Shown in pieces: positions 13,801 to 25,740 of a stretch of DNA of 64,000 nucleotides (position 1 is the stretch's first letter; the number at the start of each line of letters is the position of its first letter). The stretch spans positions 20,180,764 to 20,244,763 of the forward strand of contig CM018687.1 in the NCBI GenBank assembly GCA_009363875.1, in the 5' to 3' direction. This DNA comes from Mikania micrantha. Lineage: Eukaryota; Streptophyta; Magnoliopsida; Asterales; Asteraceae. The position numbers and the translations under genes are program-made. The notes under the pieces are model-generated. The model did not search any database and was not told the origin of the DNA. It saw nothing but the letters and a program-made list of their open reading frames with translations.

Positions 13801-15486
13801 TTATATGGTATTAAGTGTACCATATTCACTAATCGCAAGAGTCTGCAGCATATCTTTGATCAAAAGGAACTCAACATGCGGCAGCGTCGTTGGGTTGAAC
13901 TTCTGAATGATTACGATTGCGTGATCAAGTACCATCCGGGAAAGGCAAACGTTGTAGCTGATGCCTTAAGCTGGAAGGAACGAGTCAAATCCTTGCGCGT
14001 CAGAGCAATGGGAATGACTGTGCGAACGAGCTTACGTGACAAGATCATTCAGGCACAACAGGAATCAGTCGATAGAGGAAACTTGAAGAAAGAACTTGAT
14101 TGCGGAGCAAAAAAGAAATTTGAGACAAAGCCTGATGGAATTATTTACTATCATGACCGTGTATGGATTCCTGCGACAGATGAATTAAGAAGACTTATCT
14201 TTGATGAAGCACACAAGTCTAAATACTCTGTTCATCCAGGCACTGATAAAATGTACCCAGACTTGCGTGGATTTTATTGGTGGCCTGGGATGAAGAAAGA
14301 CATAGCCGAGTATGTCAGTCAGTGTCTTACGTGTGCGAAGGTAAAGGCGGAACACCAGAAACCGTCTGGTTTACTGGAACAGCCTGAGATTCCACTCTGG
14401 AAGTGGGAACAAATAGCTATGGACTTCATTACCAAGCTACCTTGCACTTCCAGTGGTCATGATACGATCTGGGTTATCATCGATCGTTTAACCAAATCTG
14501 CTCATTTCTTGCCGATGCGTGAGACTTTCACGATGGCTAAACTGGCAAGACTATACATTAATGAGATAGTGGTACGCCACGATGTGCCATTGTCTATTAT
14601 TTCTGATAGAGATAGCAGATTCACATCTAGGTTCTGGCAATCATTACAGAAATCTCTAGGGACACAGTTAAATCTGAGTACAGCTTACCATCCGCAAACG
14701 GATGGTCAAAGCGAACGTACGATTCAGACCCTAGAGGATATGTTGAGAACCTATGTTTTGGATTTCGGTGGGAATTGGGATCCCCATTTGCCACTGATCG
14801 AGTTCTCCTACAATAACAGTTACCACAGCAGTATCGGATGTGCACCATTCGAGGCTCTTTATGGCTGGAAATGTCGATCACCGATCTGTTGGACTGAAGT
14901 TGGAGACAATCGAATAACTGAGCCAGAGCTTATTCTAGAAACCACCGACAAGATTGCTCAGATTCAAAGAAGACTACAAGCAACAAGGAGCAGACAAAAG
15001 AGCTACGCCGACAAACGGCGCAAGCTGTTGGAGTTCCAAGTGGGATACCGTGTAATGTTGAAGGTATCCCCATGGAAAGGCGTTGTACCCTTCGGAAAGA
15101 AAGGAAAATTAGCACCAAGATACGTGGGACCGTTCGAGATCATCGAGCATATTGGTCCGGTGGCGTATAGGCTGAGATTACCAAATGAACTCTGTGGTGT
15201 GCACGACGTGTTTCATGTCTCAAATTTAAAGAAATGCCTTGCTGACGAATCACTCGTCATTCCACTTGAATAAATTCAAGTCGATGAACCGTTACACTTT
15301 ATTGAGGAACCTTTGGAGATTATGGATCGCAAGGTTAAACAACTGAGGCGAAGCCGTATTCCGATTGTAAAGGTTCGATGGAAATCAAGGCGCGGACCCG
15401 AGTTTACTTTGGAACGTGAAGATCACATGAAGTTAAAGTATCCCCAACTGTTTACAGAGAAAGCCGTACCTGATAACAACTCTTAA
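10820..15486 (+). pseudogene. gag-pol: Degenerate gag-pol polyprotein of family A element 1
   Basis: Translation starts at MPPRRQ (ATG 10820) with a proline-rich N-terminus, then a retrotransposon Gag domain and two zinc-knuckle-like motifs (about 11900-12065; the second is intact CCHC). These are followed by a protease with FDTGAD, RT with FIDDILIYS, RNase H, a zinc-binding and DDE integrase with [10 protein letters not shown], and a C-terminal tail resembling a chromodomain. Breaks: TAA at 11345-11347 in gag, a frame change near 12683-12690 between protease and RT, TAG at 13657-13659 at the RNase H entrance, and TAA at 15271-15273 before the tail. The last in-frame stop is at 15484-15486. 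Domain motifs are seen; lineage (Tekay/Del-like) is inferred. Confidence 0.93.
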
Positions 15487-15510
15487 ATTTCGGGACAAAA
15501 TTTCTCTAAC

Positions 15511-15520
15511 AAGGGGAGAC
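15511..15520 (+). other. Polypurine tract
   Basis: AAGGGGAGAC abuts the 3' LTR start, the expected position for plus-strand DNA priming. The same tract occurs reversed at 62200-62212 for the minus-strand family A element. Confidence 0.85.
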
Positions 15521-18500
15521 TGTAACATCAGTGCCGGAACAGTGATCTCAAACAGTAACATGAACAGTAAACAGGTACAAACTATAAACATTTCAGCATA
15601 TTTCATATACATATCAATTATCATTATCATTTGATGTTGTCATATAGCAAACTCAGAATTGTTTCAGATAAACAAAGTTCATAACTATGGTTTATTAGTC
15701 AGATAATTATCTGGCAACACAGAACCATCATGGGATTATTTGTTAGGATTTATTATGTATAAACGTATGTGAGGCTGTATAGAACAAAACAGAACGGATG
15801 TTGTTATGTGAATGCTAAATTGACGGGTTATTCGTATAGGTGACGATCTGTACGAATATATCTGAAGGTTTAAAAGTTCTGAATAATATCCGATAATTAG
15901 AAAACAATATTGAAAAGTATAGTTATCGTCGTGTTCGTACGGGTGACGATCCAAACGAATACGCGCGACGACCGTACGATTCAATGTAAACAGTAAATTA
16001 TTATTTTGAAAATTTAAAATAAATAAAAGATATTAGTAAATTTACTAGGAATAACTACTTAAAATAAATTTATAAATCTTATTTTATAAACCGGATCGTT
16101 ATCGTCGCGAAAATCACGAAAAATTGATATTTTACGCGAAACCGAACGAGACTGAACAACCGGATATCTTGAATCATTAAATTTGGTCATTTAATGAACC
16201 ACCCGCCACCACCAAACCCAATTTTTCTCACCATTTTCGTCCAAACTTCTCTCTAGAAAAGGATTCTCCTCCTTCTTTCTACAATTTCGTGGTGGTTTCT
16301 CGTTAGATTCAAGTGTTCTATGTGTCAAGACGTCCATCTCATCATGTAGATTATAGAAGTACAAAAATTTTGAGTTTCCAACCATAGAATTTGAGGTAAA
16401 TCTATGATTTAAATTCGGTTTTAGGGTGCTTCACGAGCCCTTATTGTTATTGTTATAAGAACCGGTTGTAAACACTTAATAACTTGAGATTTGGTCATGG
16501 TTAGCAATTAGGAAACTTTAGAAACTAGTTTGAAACAGGTTCGAACACGTTGGGAAGAAGATGAGGCAGTTAAAAGTCGGCCGAACCTCATAGGTGATAA
16601 CCAGGAACTCACAAACCCTGCACCACCTGCCACGAACCCTTCGCCACCTGCAACTTGCTAGCCGAACCCATGCACCGACGAACCCCCCTAGCCAACGAAC
16701 CTAGAGTTTAGCAGCGAACCTTCTAATTCCCAAGGGTGCTGCGAACCTGCAACCTATTTTTAGATGCAGCCGAACCTTGAGTTAGTCATCATCAGTTAGC
16801 CGAACCCTTATGTGTTGATCGAACCTAACTCCAAGTGTTGCCGAACCCTTGTAATGGCGAACTCATTTGGAATACCACGAACCTTGCATGTCAGGAAACT
16901 AAGGCTGAACCTCTATCATGGTAGCCGAACCCTAGCACCAAACCATACTACTCACGAACCTCATTTGAATGTCACGAACCTATGGCTAATTAGGACCTGG
17001 CCGAACCCCTTCGGAGAACCCACGAACCTTGGGTTTTAACTGGGCCGAACCTAACTCTTTTGAACATAGGTTCGCTGCCCTAGCTAAATATTGAAGATAG
17101 GTGTTGTCTAATTAGGTAAATGTTGGACTTAGGATCATCAAAACTAGTGTTAAGAACCTAGGGAATGGTTAGTTGGCCATTAACCTAAACTTCTCATGAG
17201 AATTGGATCCCATAAGTTGCATGCATGGATTAATATTGGATGTGTGTGCGTGGGGTGATAATTAGGGTTTTATTTTATAAAACTACTACATAACCAATGA
17301 GGGCCCAACATGGATAAATAACTTAATGTGTAAGTTGGGAATGGGTTTTAGTAAAACACCCTAACAACTTAGCATGAGTGATTAACACTTAGTTGGATGA
17401 CCCAATACATCAAGGGAAGTCATTGAAAATCAAAGGCTAATAAACGGGGTAAGTTGGGCCCAATGGGCTTGACTAAGGCCCATCTAATGTTAAAAGGTGA
17501 TTTAATTCATGTAATGATATTTTAATAAAAGAAAAGGCTTTATGAACTTATTAAATTAAATTAAATGATTTTTCTAAGTTTAACTTAAAATGAATTTGAT
17601 GAAAGCATGTTAATTAAGACTTGTTGTAACTAATTATGGAATTGGATTATAAATGGGTATCTAAGCTAGATTAACTACATTAAATTATAGATACACTTTA
17701 GTAACTTAGGACCCTTAGTTGCACACCGAGACCAAGACCTAAGATACGACGACTCCTGCGTATACTTATAGTATTCGAATTCTTTTAAAACAACTCAGGA
17801 ACTGAAGAAACCTAAGCAGCAACAAAGAGCGCGCATTTTGTGATATATCAATTGCACAGCAACACATGTGAGTTCATTGCCCCTTTTCTAAACATTTTTG
17901 TTTTATAAACGCGGGGCTGAGAAGCATGCGTAAATTATTTCCTTTGGATTGTATTTACTTAAATGCTTTTACTTGTATATGTTTTACATGTATAACTGTT
18001 ATTCTAGACTCCTGTCTAGGTGAACTGTTTCAAATCAAAGAACTATTTTCAAAGAACTAAAGATCTAAATCAAAGAACTATTTTCAAAGGTCTATTTCCA
18101 AGAACTAACGATCTATTTTCAAAGAACCATTTTCAAAGAACTAAAGATCTAAATCAAAGAACTATTTTCAAAGGTCTATTTCCAAGAACTAACGATCTAT
18201 TTTCAAAGAACTATTTCAAGGGGGTGTTGTCAAAGAACTAACGATCTATTTCAATGAACTAAGTACAAAGAACTATTTCAAGGGTCTAACTGGGAAATAT
18301 CAAAGATAGCATGTGCCATTCTCAGGTTTGAAAGATGTCCTAGCTAGACTGATCGAATATGAGACACATGTTTGATGATATTTACAGTATTCCCTAACTG
18401 TTTTGAGGAACATCTGGGAAATGCTCAAAGATAACATGTGCCAAAGAACTAAAGAACTATACGAACTATGGACGGTCTAAAGAACTATAAAAGCCTATAT

Positions 18501-19626
18501 ATCAAAAGATGTCCTAGCTAGACTGATTGACTATAGGTCATATGCTTGATGAGGTTTACAGATCTCCTTTACTACTAAGTACCTGATTGCTATACTAGTC
18601 TAGTCGAGTTGACCAAGGCCCAATCATTATGACTTAGATTTTATTAAATGTTTATTTATTATTTAATTAAGCATTTATAACTGTTTCTACAATTGCTGTG
18701 GTTGATCATAATTGTGTGATGAACTTAAGAAATCAATAGAAATTCTATTTTGTGGAACTACAAGAACTACGAACAGAAGAGCTACTGTGTTGATGGTGTG
18801 AAATGAAACGCTTGATTATCATTAACAACAATATGTTATGTAGTTCAGTATGTGGTGGGATGGTGGCTGGGCGGGCGGTAAGCTTGACCCTACATATGCC
18901 CTATATATAAGCATACTTGATTGGATAACATAGGTGGTTGTTGATGAGGTTAAGGTTGTCATTTCGGTTGATCAATGTTAACAGATTTTCAGGTTACTCA
19001 AAAGTTGGGAATCATAGGTAAGGGATGAAACGCTTAATTGTCACCAGTAACAATATATCATGTGGTTTAGTATGTGGTGGGACGGTGGCTGGGCGGGCGG
19101 TAAGCTCGACCCTACATATGCCCTATATATAAGCACACTGAATTAGATGGTATAGGTGGTTAATGGTGAGGTTAAGGTTGTCATTCGGACAGGTTTATAC
19201 AAATTCATTTTCAAATAAAAACTATATGAACTCACCAACCATGTGTTGACTTTATTTTTGCATGACTTCTCAGGTGACGAACAGGTCAATAAAGAAGCTT
19301 ATGTTTTTGGACTAGGACTTCAGATAGAAGACTTAGTATTTTTGGACCTGCATACTTTTGGAACATCATTACACAATTATTTTGTATATCTTGTGCAGTT
19401 ACAAGATAGAAATCTTCTGATGTTTATGATAGATTTACATTGTTAAATTATGAACGATACGGGTGTAATTTAACTTTGTAATTCTATTTTATTTAGCACT
19501 TCTCATTTATATCATGTGCAATGTAAACAATCTGATCATTACGATTATCACTCACGATATCGCGCCCCGGGAACCTTCCGCCCGACGGGGGAATCCGATC
19601 CAACCCCGCCGGCTCGGGGTGTGACA
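15521..19626 (+). repeat. 3' LTR of family A element 1
   Basis: A 4106-bp uninterrupted LTR, TGTAACATC to GGTGTGACA. It gives the reference for the interrupted 5' LTR. It holds the palindrome CAGATAATTATCTG (15700-15713), the CGAACC array, the 84-bp tandem pair and two TATA modules. Scattered substitutions against the 5' LTR and the decayed coding region indicate an old insertion. Confidence 0.93.
18842..19138 (+). promoter_or_regulatory. Tandem TATA-bearing modules of the 3' LTR
   Basis: Two tandem copies of the promoter-like module, with TATATATAAG at 18902-18911 and 19124-19133. Each is preceded by GGCTGGGCGGGCGG. In this uninterrupted LTR the copies are about 222 bp apart, showing the arrangement before disruption of the 5' copy. 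Promoter function is inferred. Confidence 0.45.
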
Positions 19627-19631
19627 CACTC

Positions 19632-21390
19632 ATAATGTTAACTAGGAATCACGGTGATAAGAACAGCCAATCCAACTCTTTTTGTTATAAAATCTATACA
19701 AGGAGCAAGACCTGTGGCATATCACCGTGGACAACCCACTGACAGCCCCTCCCCGAACCTTCGGCAAAGCATGAATGGATCGTGAGGGCCTAACCGAGAC
19801 ATGCTAAGGCTGTCACTAAGCAACCCCTGTTGGAAAATAAGGACTGGTGAGCAAAACCACTGAAGCCAGACATTTGAATAAAACCGCGGAATGACAAGCC
19901 ACGGATGCTTCTCTTCCAATTGAAGAACTGCTTCAGTATCGGAAGACCATCAGCGGAAGCTTCGCCAAAAAGAGCTGCCGCTGAACTTATCTACCTCAGA
20001 AGACACTAGCTGATCATAACATCTCGGAAGACAACTACTGCATCGGAAGAAGTCAAATGACTCGGAAGACAATCTCCTCTTTCGAAATAACTAATTACTT
20101 AATCAGCTTCCGATGATCATCTTCCGAAAGAATAACCACTGAACATCAGCACAAATACTTCAACCTCGGAAGACCTGAAGACTCCTGAAGACTCTTGTTT
20201 CTGTTGTTGTTGACTTTGTATTTATACTAGTCTGTTGTTTCAGTGTCTGTAACTATGTCAGCTATTTGTCTTATTATTTCTTGTCTTGTATCTTAAAATG
20301 TTTGGGTATTTAAGTCCCAACATTCTCTGAATAAAATGAATTACTTCCCCCAAAATTCCTTGTGCTTTCTATATGTGCTCTTCTCTCTTTCTAGGCAAGA
20401 AAACTAAACAACGAAAATAACCTTGTGCAAAACTTTAGAGGGAACTAACTGCAAATCAAGAGTCCGATAACCGAAACCACCAGACTGAAAGGATCGACAT
20501 CAACATGGGAGTTTTCCACCAAAGCTTTGACTAAGTGTCTAAAGCCTTGTTCCTGGTGAAACAGCTACTCCTCGAGGTTTCTGTAGTTCAATACCCCCTT
20601 CATTCGTTCATAAGGAACCGGAATAAGTTCCATGCATACGTAAAAACTATCACAAATTAGGAAGGAAGGGATCATAGGTGCTTAAATGATTTCCTATAAT
20701 TATTACATTAATAACTTTGATGGAAAACTAAGTCACATATAAACCTACAAGAAATAGTACGAATATATATATGTAGATGGGTCGGTATACAAAGGAAACA
20801 AAAAGAAAATGAATAGGCTCATACTAGTGTAAGCTTTATCATTATTAAAAAATCTCTACTTAGTTACTATAAAAGGAGGTTGAATCCCGACCCATACGTG
20901 TGTATATATATATATGTATACAAGGAACCGTATGGGCTATAAGTATGAATCTTGAGTCAAAAGACAATACACCATAATACATGAGGTTGGAACCCTTCCA
21001 TTTTGAAAACAATAAAAATCGATCTTTTAAACAAATAATGTAAAACACGGTTGGTTTAACTAAATGATTTAGGGACAAAAGGTCAAAGGGGAGGACACCA
21101 CGACATGGAGTTATAATAAAAGGTTTAGGACATGAGGGGTCAACCGGAAAGTATATAACTATGTAAGGACTAATAGCAAAAAGTTCATATAAAAGTTATA
21201 CATACCAAACTTAGAAAATTAAGAACTCTTATATCAAGTATAAACAAAGAATATAATATCTAGGTTAACCTACAAGTAACCTTCTTATATAATAATATGT
21301 TAAGAAACCTATACATATGACAAACAAATGGGGTAACAAATATTCTCAAGAACATGAATATTAATGTGGAACTTTGAAACATTGTAGGGA
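19632..21390. other. Non-coding flank with a possible Copia-like LTR remnant
   Basis: No gene is supported. Between about 19938 and 20180 the word TCGGAAGA or its complement TCTTCCGA recurs about ten times. A TATTTAAG-like box near 20308, AATAAA near 20330 and TGTTGG near 19829 could mark a degraded LTR, but no boundary or target duplication was found. The rest is AT-rich with a short TATATA run near 20905. Confidence 0.35.
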
Positions 21391-22265
21391 TTGTGTAGTG
21401 AAGCCCTATCGCACCTCTGAATTTCAGTGTTCGATCATCACAACTTGACTGTGAGTTTCACAACCCCTTTTATACTATTTTATTCTTTGGGGGTGAAAAG
21501 TGTGATACTTAAACTTTTTACGACTTTATGCTATGTATGTTATTATTAAAACATGAGTTGGTTGGATGTAGATTTCATAAGGTTTGTTATTCTATTGTAA
21601 TTCCCTTCTTATTTATACCTTGACACAACCATTAACTCATAGGTTTGAGCCAGGGGATATATTGGATAGTACTATTTTGGTTGACAACCCATTCACCTAT
21701 CGGGTGGTCTTGCTAGCTACAGTCTCCCAATGACGTGGTCAAAGACGGTGGATGAATGTTTCTAACTCTATTGTATACTTTGAACTCAGGACGAGTTTGA
21801 TGATCATGAGATCATAAACAAGGGCTATCAGTCGTAGGTTTGGTAGTGGTCTTATGTAAATTGCATCCTTACTTACATGTGAATAACATATAAAATGATT
21901 TACAGATAGCATAACACTTGGGGAGATGAACCCAAGGATTGGTTTTATCGAGTCTCTAAACTTGTGTGACTCACCAACATATTGTTGACTGTTTTTCTCA
22001 TGCTTTTCATGTCACTAAACTAATCCTCAGGTTGGTTGCATATTTTTGGAATGTTACACACGAAGATTCGTTATTATAGCCTAGATGAATTTAGGCCATA
22101 ATCTTTTGGAATCTCTAAGTGATGCAATAGTTTAATTATCACAATTACTGTTGGTTGTATTATTTTGGAATATTGAATATATATTAAGCATTGTTATGAA
22201 CCATAAGACTCTTGAATTCAACATCATCTCACCGCCCGTGATTCCGCCATCGGCGGGGGTGTGAC
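21391..22265 (+). mobile_element. Diverged gypsy LTR remnant (family A relative)
   Basis: The right end reads GCCATCGGCGGGGGTGTGACA, like the family A LTR end. The preceding order is also shared: a 'ctcaccaac ... gttgact ... catgtcac' block near 21970-22020, a 'gcatatttttggaatgtta' block near 22037 and an AT-rich stretch. It is too diverged to be family A itself. The left border and target duplication are not visible. Confidence 0.55.
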
Positions 22266-23974
22266 ATATAAAGATTGGCCAAAGGAGCGATTAAGATTTA
22301 TTAAACAACTATTTAACACTAAATGACTATTTTAGAATACAATTAAGACAACTTTATGACCGTTCCATGATTTCTTTTCAGTTCGTAGTCATTGTGTCTA
22401 TCCTACTCGTTATTGTGCGCTAAATTAGCTTTAGGGTTTAGATTCAAAGTTTAACTTTATTGTTTAGATCATAAGCCCTTTATGATTTAGAATTTACATT
22501 TACTAGCTTGTTATTTCTTTTTGTTTGTCAATGTGTTTTTTTTTGTTTTTTCTAGGGTTTAACTTTATGATTTAGTTTTAGAGTTTATGATTTAGGGTCT
22601 AGCTTTAGAATTTAGCTTTAGGGTTTTGTTTGGGTTTTACTTTTAGGTTTTAACTTATATCTTTTAAAATTTACTTTTTTTTAGCTCATTTATTTGTGCT
22701 CATCATTGTGTTTTTCATGCACATCATTGTTTTTATGATTTAGATTTAGGGTTCAAGATTTGACGAGCTAGTTCCAACAATGTTGAAATAAACTTAATCG
22801 TTGTTCGTTTGAGCTAGTTCATGAGTTGATAAAAATCAATTTTATCCTTTTTACTATAGAGCCTTTTTAGAATATCTTTATATTAAGAGTATATATGAAA
22901 TTGAGGGTTTAGATTGGTTATGTATGTAATTTTATATTTTTTTGTATATTTTCATGAAGCAAAAAAAAAACAATCATAAATTACATAAACTCACCACCAT
23001 GGCCACCAAGAATACATTGATGTAAGTGATTGTTACACTGATGTAAGCTCGTGTAAGTGACTCTGCAAGTGATTGTTACACTGATGTAAGCACATGTAAG
23101 TCGATGTAAGTGTTTGTAAGTTCGTTTTCCGATCCGAATACGTTGATGTAAGTGACTGTAAATTCCGTTTTTGACCCTTGAAACCCGAATTTGATATGTT
23201 TGGACCGAAAATTAACAGTCGTTTTACATTTTAACTACAACCCATGAAAACAAAATTAGACCTAAAGCCTAACTTAAAGAACCTACAACTTCCTTGTGAA
23301 ATACAATCAATATATTAAAGTAGATCATAAACAATGATAGTTGAAAAACCAACAAAAACTCACCACCCACCAAGAATACATTGACGAACCAGCAACTTGC
23401 AACAAGGTTAGCTTTCATGTTTGTGCATTATGGTTAAATTCAACTACATGAACACGTTTTAATCAACAAAGAGTTTTAAGAAAAAAAGTCAATTGAAGAA
23501 ATCGTGGTACATGTGTTTAAAGCTAAGCTAGATCTCGGTTTCGGTTACGTGCCGGAGGAGGGGGCGCCGGAAATAACCTGCACCCTTTGTTCTCCATACT
23601 TGATTGCTTTCTCTCTAGGCCGGATGACATCTCGGCGTCGCTAGTCACCAGAAAGCATCTGCTCGTTTCCGGTTACGCATTGGAGGAGGCTTGAAAATTG
23701 GAGAAGATGATGGTCAGAAAGTGGAAGATATGGAATACATGAGAACGTTCTTGCTGAGATGGGGAGAAGATGATGGTCATAAAAGTGACGGTCTTGAAAA
23801 TTGGAAAAGAATGGTCAGAAAAGTAACCATCCCTTACTCTCATTTAATGCATGACTAAAATGTCTATAATGCTCTTGGATGTAGGAAAATGGTCTGGTGA
23901 CGAGGCTAATTTTCGTTTGCTAAACAGAGTTAAACGGTCAACGCAATAAGGCACGTTTAAAATTTTATCATCTC
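22266..23974. other. Non-coding stretch with short GATGTAAGTG repeats
   Basis: No gene is supported. A 'gatgtaagtg' word recurs about eight times between 23020 and 23160. Two similar 'actcaccacc...ccaagaatacattga' blocks lie near 22990 and 23360, suggesting a local duplication. A GC-richer patch at 23540-23720 could be a gene fragment, but no sustained reading frame supports it. Confidence 0.4.
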
Positions 23975-24037
23975 CATACATACATACATACATACATACA
24001 TACATACATACATACATACATACATACATACATACAT
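23975..24037. repeat. (CATA)n microsatellite
   Basis: About 16 uninterrupted CATA/TACA units. The open frame across it on the minus strand (repeating MYVC) is an artefact. Confidence 0.97.
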
Positions 24038-24620
24038 CCAGGGTGACGTTATAGTAAAAATGCTTAAATTGGTAAGTGTGATAAGGATTGTGAGCCATTA
24101 GATCTATAATTTAATGGTTGAGATCAAATTTGTATTAAAAAGTTAGTGAAAATGTATTTTAGTCATAGACAATTTTGTTGACTTTTTATTATGTTCTCCT
24201 ATTTTTTTAAACGATCATAACTTTTAAATGATTTTTATACACGGTATTTTTTAAAAAAAAATTACACTGCTCATTTTTATCTTTAAAACGAATATAATAT
24301 TGTTATATAAAAAATACAAAAAAAAAGTGTGTTGTCCTTCACCTTGTATATTTGTAATACTTGTTGTGTATTTTTATATGTTATTGTGTCTTTTTATTTG
24401 TCATCATTTTTTTTATTTGTTAACGTGTCTTACTATTTTTTGATGAACTTTAAAAATAATAATAGTGAAACAACACAATAACATACTTTTTATATATAAA
24501 TTATAATGATAAAACAATAACAAATTCATTTAATACATAAAAATAATAATTAGATAAAATCAAATAGTTAAAAACATAAAACATAATGATTAATACATAT
24601 GACACAATAACATGAAATAT

Positions 24621-24745
24621 ACAACAACTACCTTACCCAGTATATTCTCACTTTTCAGTAGAGTCTGGGGGAAGGATAGATACAAACCTTACCCCTATCC
24701 CAATTGAGATAGAGAGTCTGCTCTGAAAAAGTCCCCGGCTCAAAG
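24621..24745 (-). mobile_element. AU SINE 3' segment, minus strand (left foldback arm)
   Basis: ACCTTACCCAGTATATTC, AGTCTGGGGGAAGGATAG, CCTTACCCCTATCC and CCCCGGCTCAAAG follow the order known for plant AU SINEs read in reverse. The TTG-type tail appears as ACAACAAC at the left edge. Confidence 0.7.
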
Positions 24746-24995
24746 TTATCGTTTTAAGTTTATCATCCCAACGATTTTAACGTTATTTTCACAAAGTAAT
24801 TAAAATAACGTTAAAATTAGTGCACTTTTACTTTTTCTCCTTAAGGGCCCACACATATATACATTATATACGTGCACCGCAAATGAGGCGTAATAACATG
24901 AAATATATGTTACTAAAATAAGAAGTTTTGAAAAATAAAATGTTGAAATAAGACAACTGTGTGCTTCTAATGTGGCGTCCTATTTGTGGTACACG

Positions 24996-25001
<6 letters not shown>

Positions 25002-25055
<54 letters not shown>
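25002..25055. repeat. (AT)n microsatellite in the right foldback arm
   Basis: About 27 AT units followed by GTGTGTGTG. The matching place in the left arm (near 24850-24870) has only a few TA steps, so the expansion happened in one arm. Confidence 0.95.
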
Positions 25056-25064
<9 letters not shown>

Positions 25065-25179
25065 AGTCCTTAAGGGGCAAAAGTAAAAGTGCACTAATTT
25101 TAACGTTATTTTAATTATTTTGTGAAAATAACATTAAAATCATTGGGATGATCAACTTCAAACGATAACTTTGAGAGGG

Positions 25180-25298
25180 TGACTCTTTCGAAACAGCCTC
25201 TCTATCCCAATTGGGATAGAGGTAAGGTTTGAATCTATCTTCCCCCGCCCCAGACCCTACTGAAAAGTATGATTATACTGGGTAAGGTTGTTGTTATT
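25180..25298 (+). mobile_element. AU SINE 3' segment, plus strand (right foldback arm)
   Basis: GAAACAGCCTCTCTATCCC, then TAGAGGTAAGGTTTG, CCCCAGACCCTACTG and ACTGGGTAAGGTTGTTGTT. This is the hallmark 3' half of AU SINEs with its TTG repeat tail. Confidence 0.75.
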
Positions 25299-25429
25299 AT
25301 TTTGCTTCTAATATGGGAAACATAAATAAATAACAAATTTATTTAACATATAAAAGCAGTAACAAAAAAACATGAAATAAGTTAAAACGAATAATACAAT
25401 GATGAATACATATAACATAATGACCTAAA

Positions 25430-25740
25430 CATAAAACATAGTAATGAATATGTTACACAATGATGAGTTTATTATATAATGACCTAAGCGTAAAATACAA
25501 TGACCTAAACGTAAAACAAAATGATGAGTATATTACAAAATGATGACTATATTACACAATAACCTGAACATAAAACACAATGATAAGTATATTACACAAT
25601 AACATGAACGTAAAACAAAATAATGAGTATATTACACAATGACCTAAACGTAAAACAAAATGATGAGTATATTACACAACGTTCTGAACATAAAATACAG
25701 TGATAAATATATTACACAATGACCTAAACAAAAAAATAAA
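25430..25740. repeat. AT-rich minisatellite, about 40-bp unit
   Basis: Words such as 'cacaatgacctaaacgtaaaac' and 'aaaatgatgagtatattac' alternate about seven or eight times with point changes. The unit is roughly 35-45 bp. No coding potential. Confidence 0.75.

Larger units (their letters stand above)
1150..19626 (+). mobile_element. Ty3/gypsy LTR retrotransposon, family A, complete but inactivated
   Basis: The element begins TGTAACATCAGTGCCGG and ends CTCGGGGTGTGACA. It is flanked by the 5-bp target duplication CACTC (1145-1149 and 19627-19631). Order: 5' LTR (1150-10644, carrying two later insertions), primer binding site (10648-10660), degenerate gag-pol (10820-15486), polypurine tract (15511-15520) and 3' LTR (15521-19626). 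Without the nested insertions it is about 13.1 kb, with LTRs of about 4.1 kb and a 4.9-kb interior. The domain order PR-RT-RNaseH-IN is Ty3/gypsy. The long LTRs and a chromodomain-like tail fit the Tekay/Del chromovirus lineage, which is inference. Three premature stops and a frameshift make it non-autonomous. Confidence 0.93.
24621..25298. repeat. 678-bp foldback with inverted AU SINE ends
   Basis: The left arm (about 24621-24890) and right arm (about 24973-25298) are long imperfect inverted repeats. Shared arm blocks include CCTTACCCAGTATA, TATCCCAATT, GTGCACTTTTACTTTT and ATTATATACGTG. The outer roughly 120 bp of each arm match the plant AU SINE 3' region, ending in TTG repeats. The right arm alone carries an expanded (AT)n tract. 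The transcript would form a long hairpin. Confidence 0.85.

Noticed and set aside
23844..24098. Minus-strand frame with MYVCMYVC repeats
   Set aside because: Translation of the (CATA)n microsatellite.
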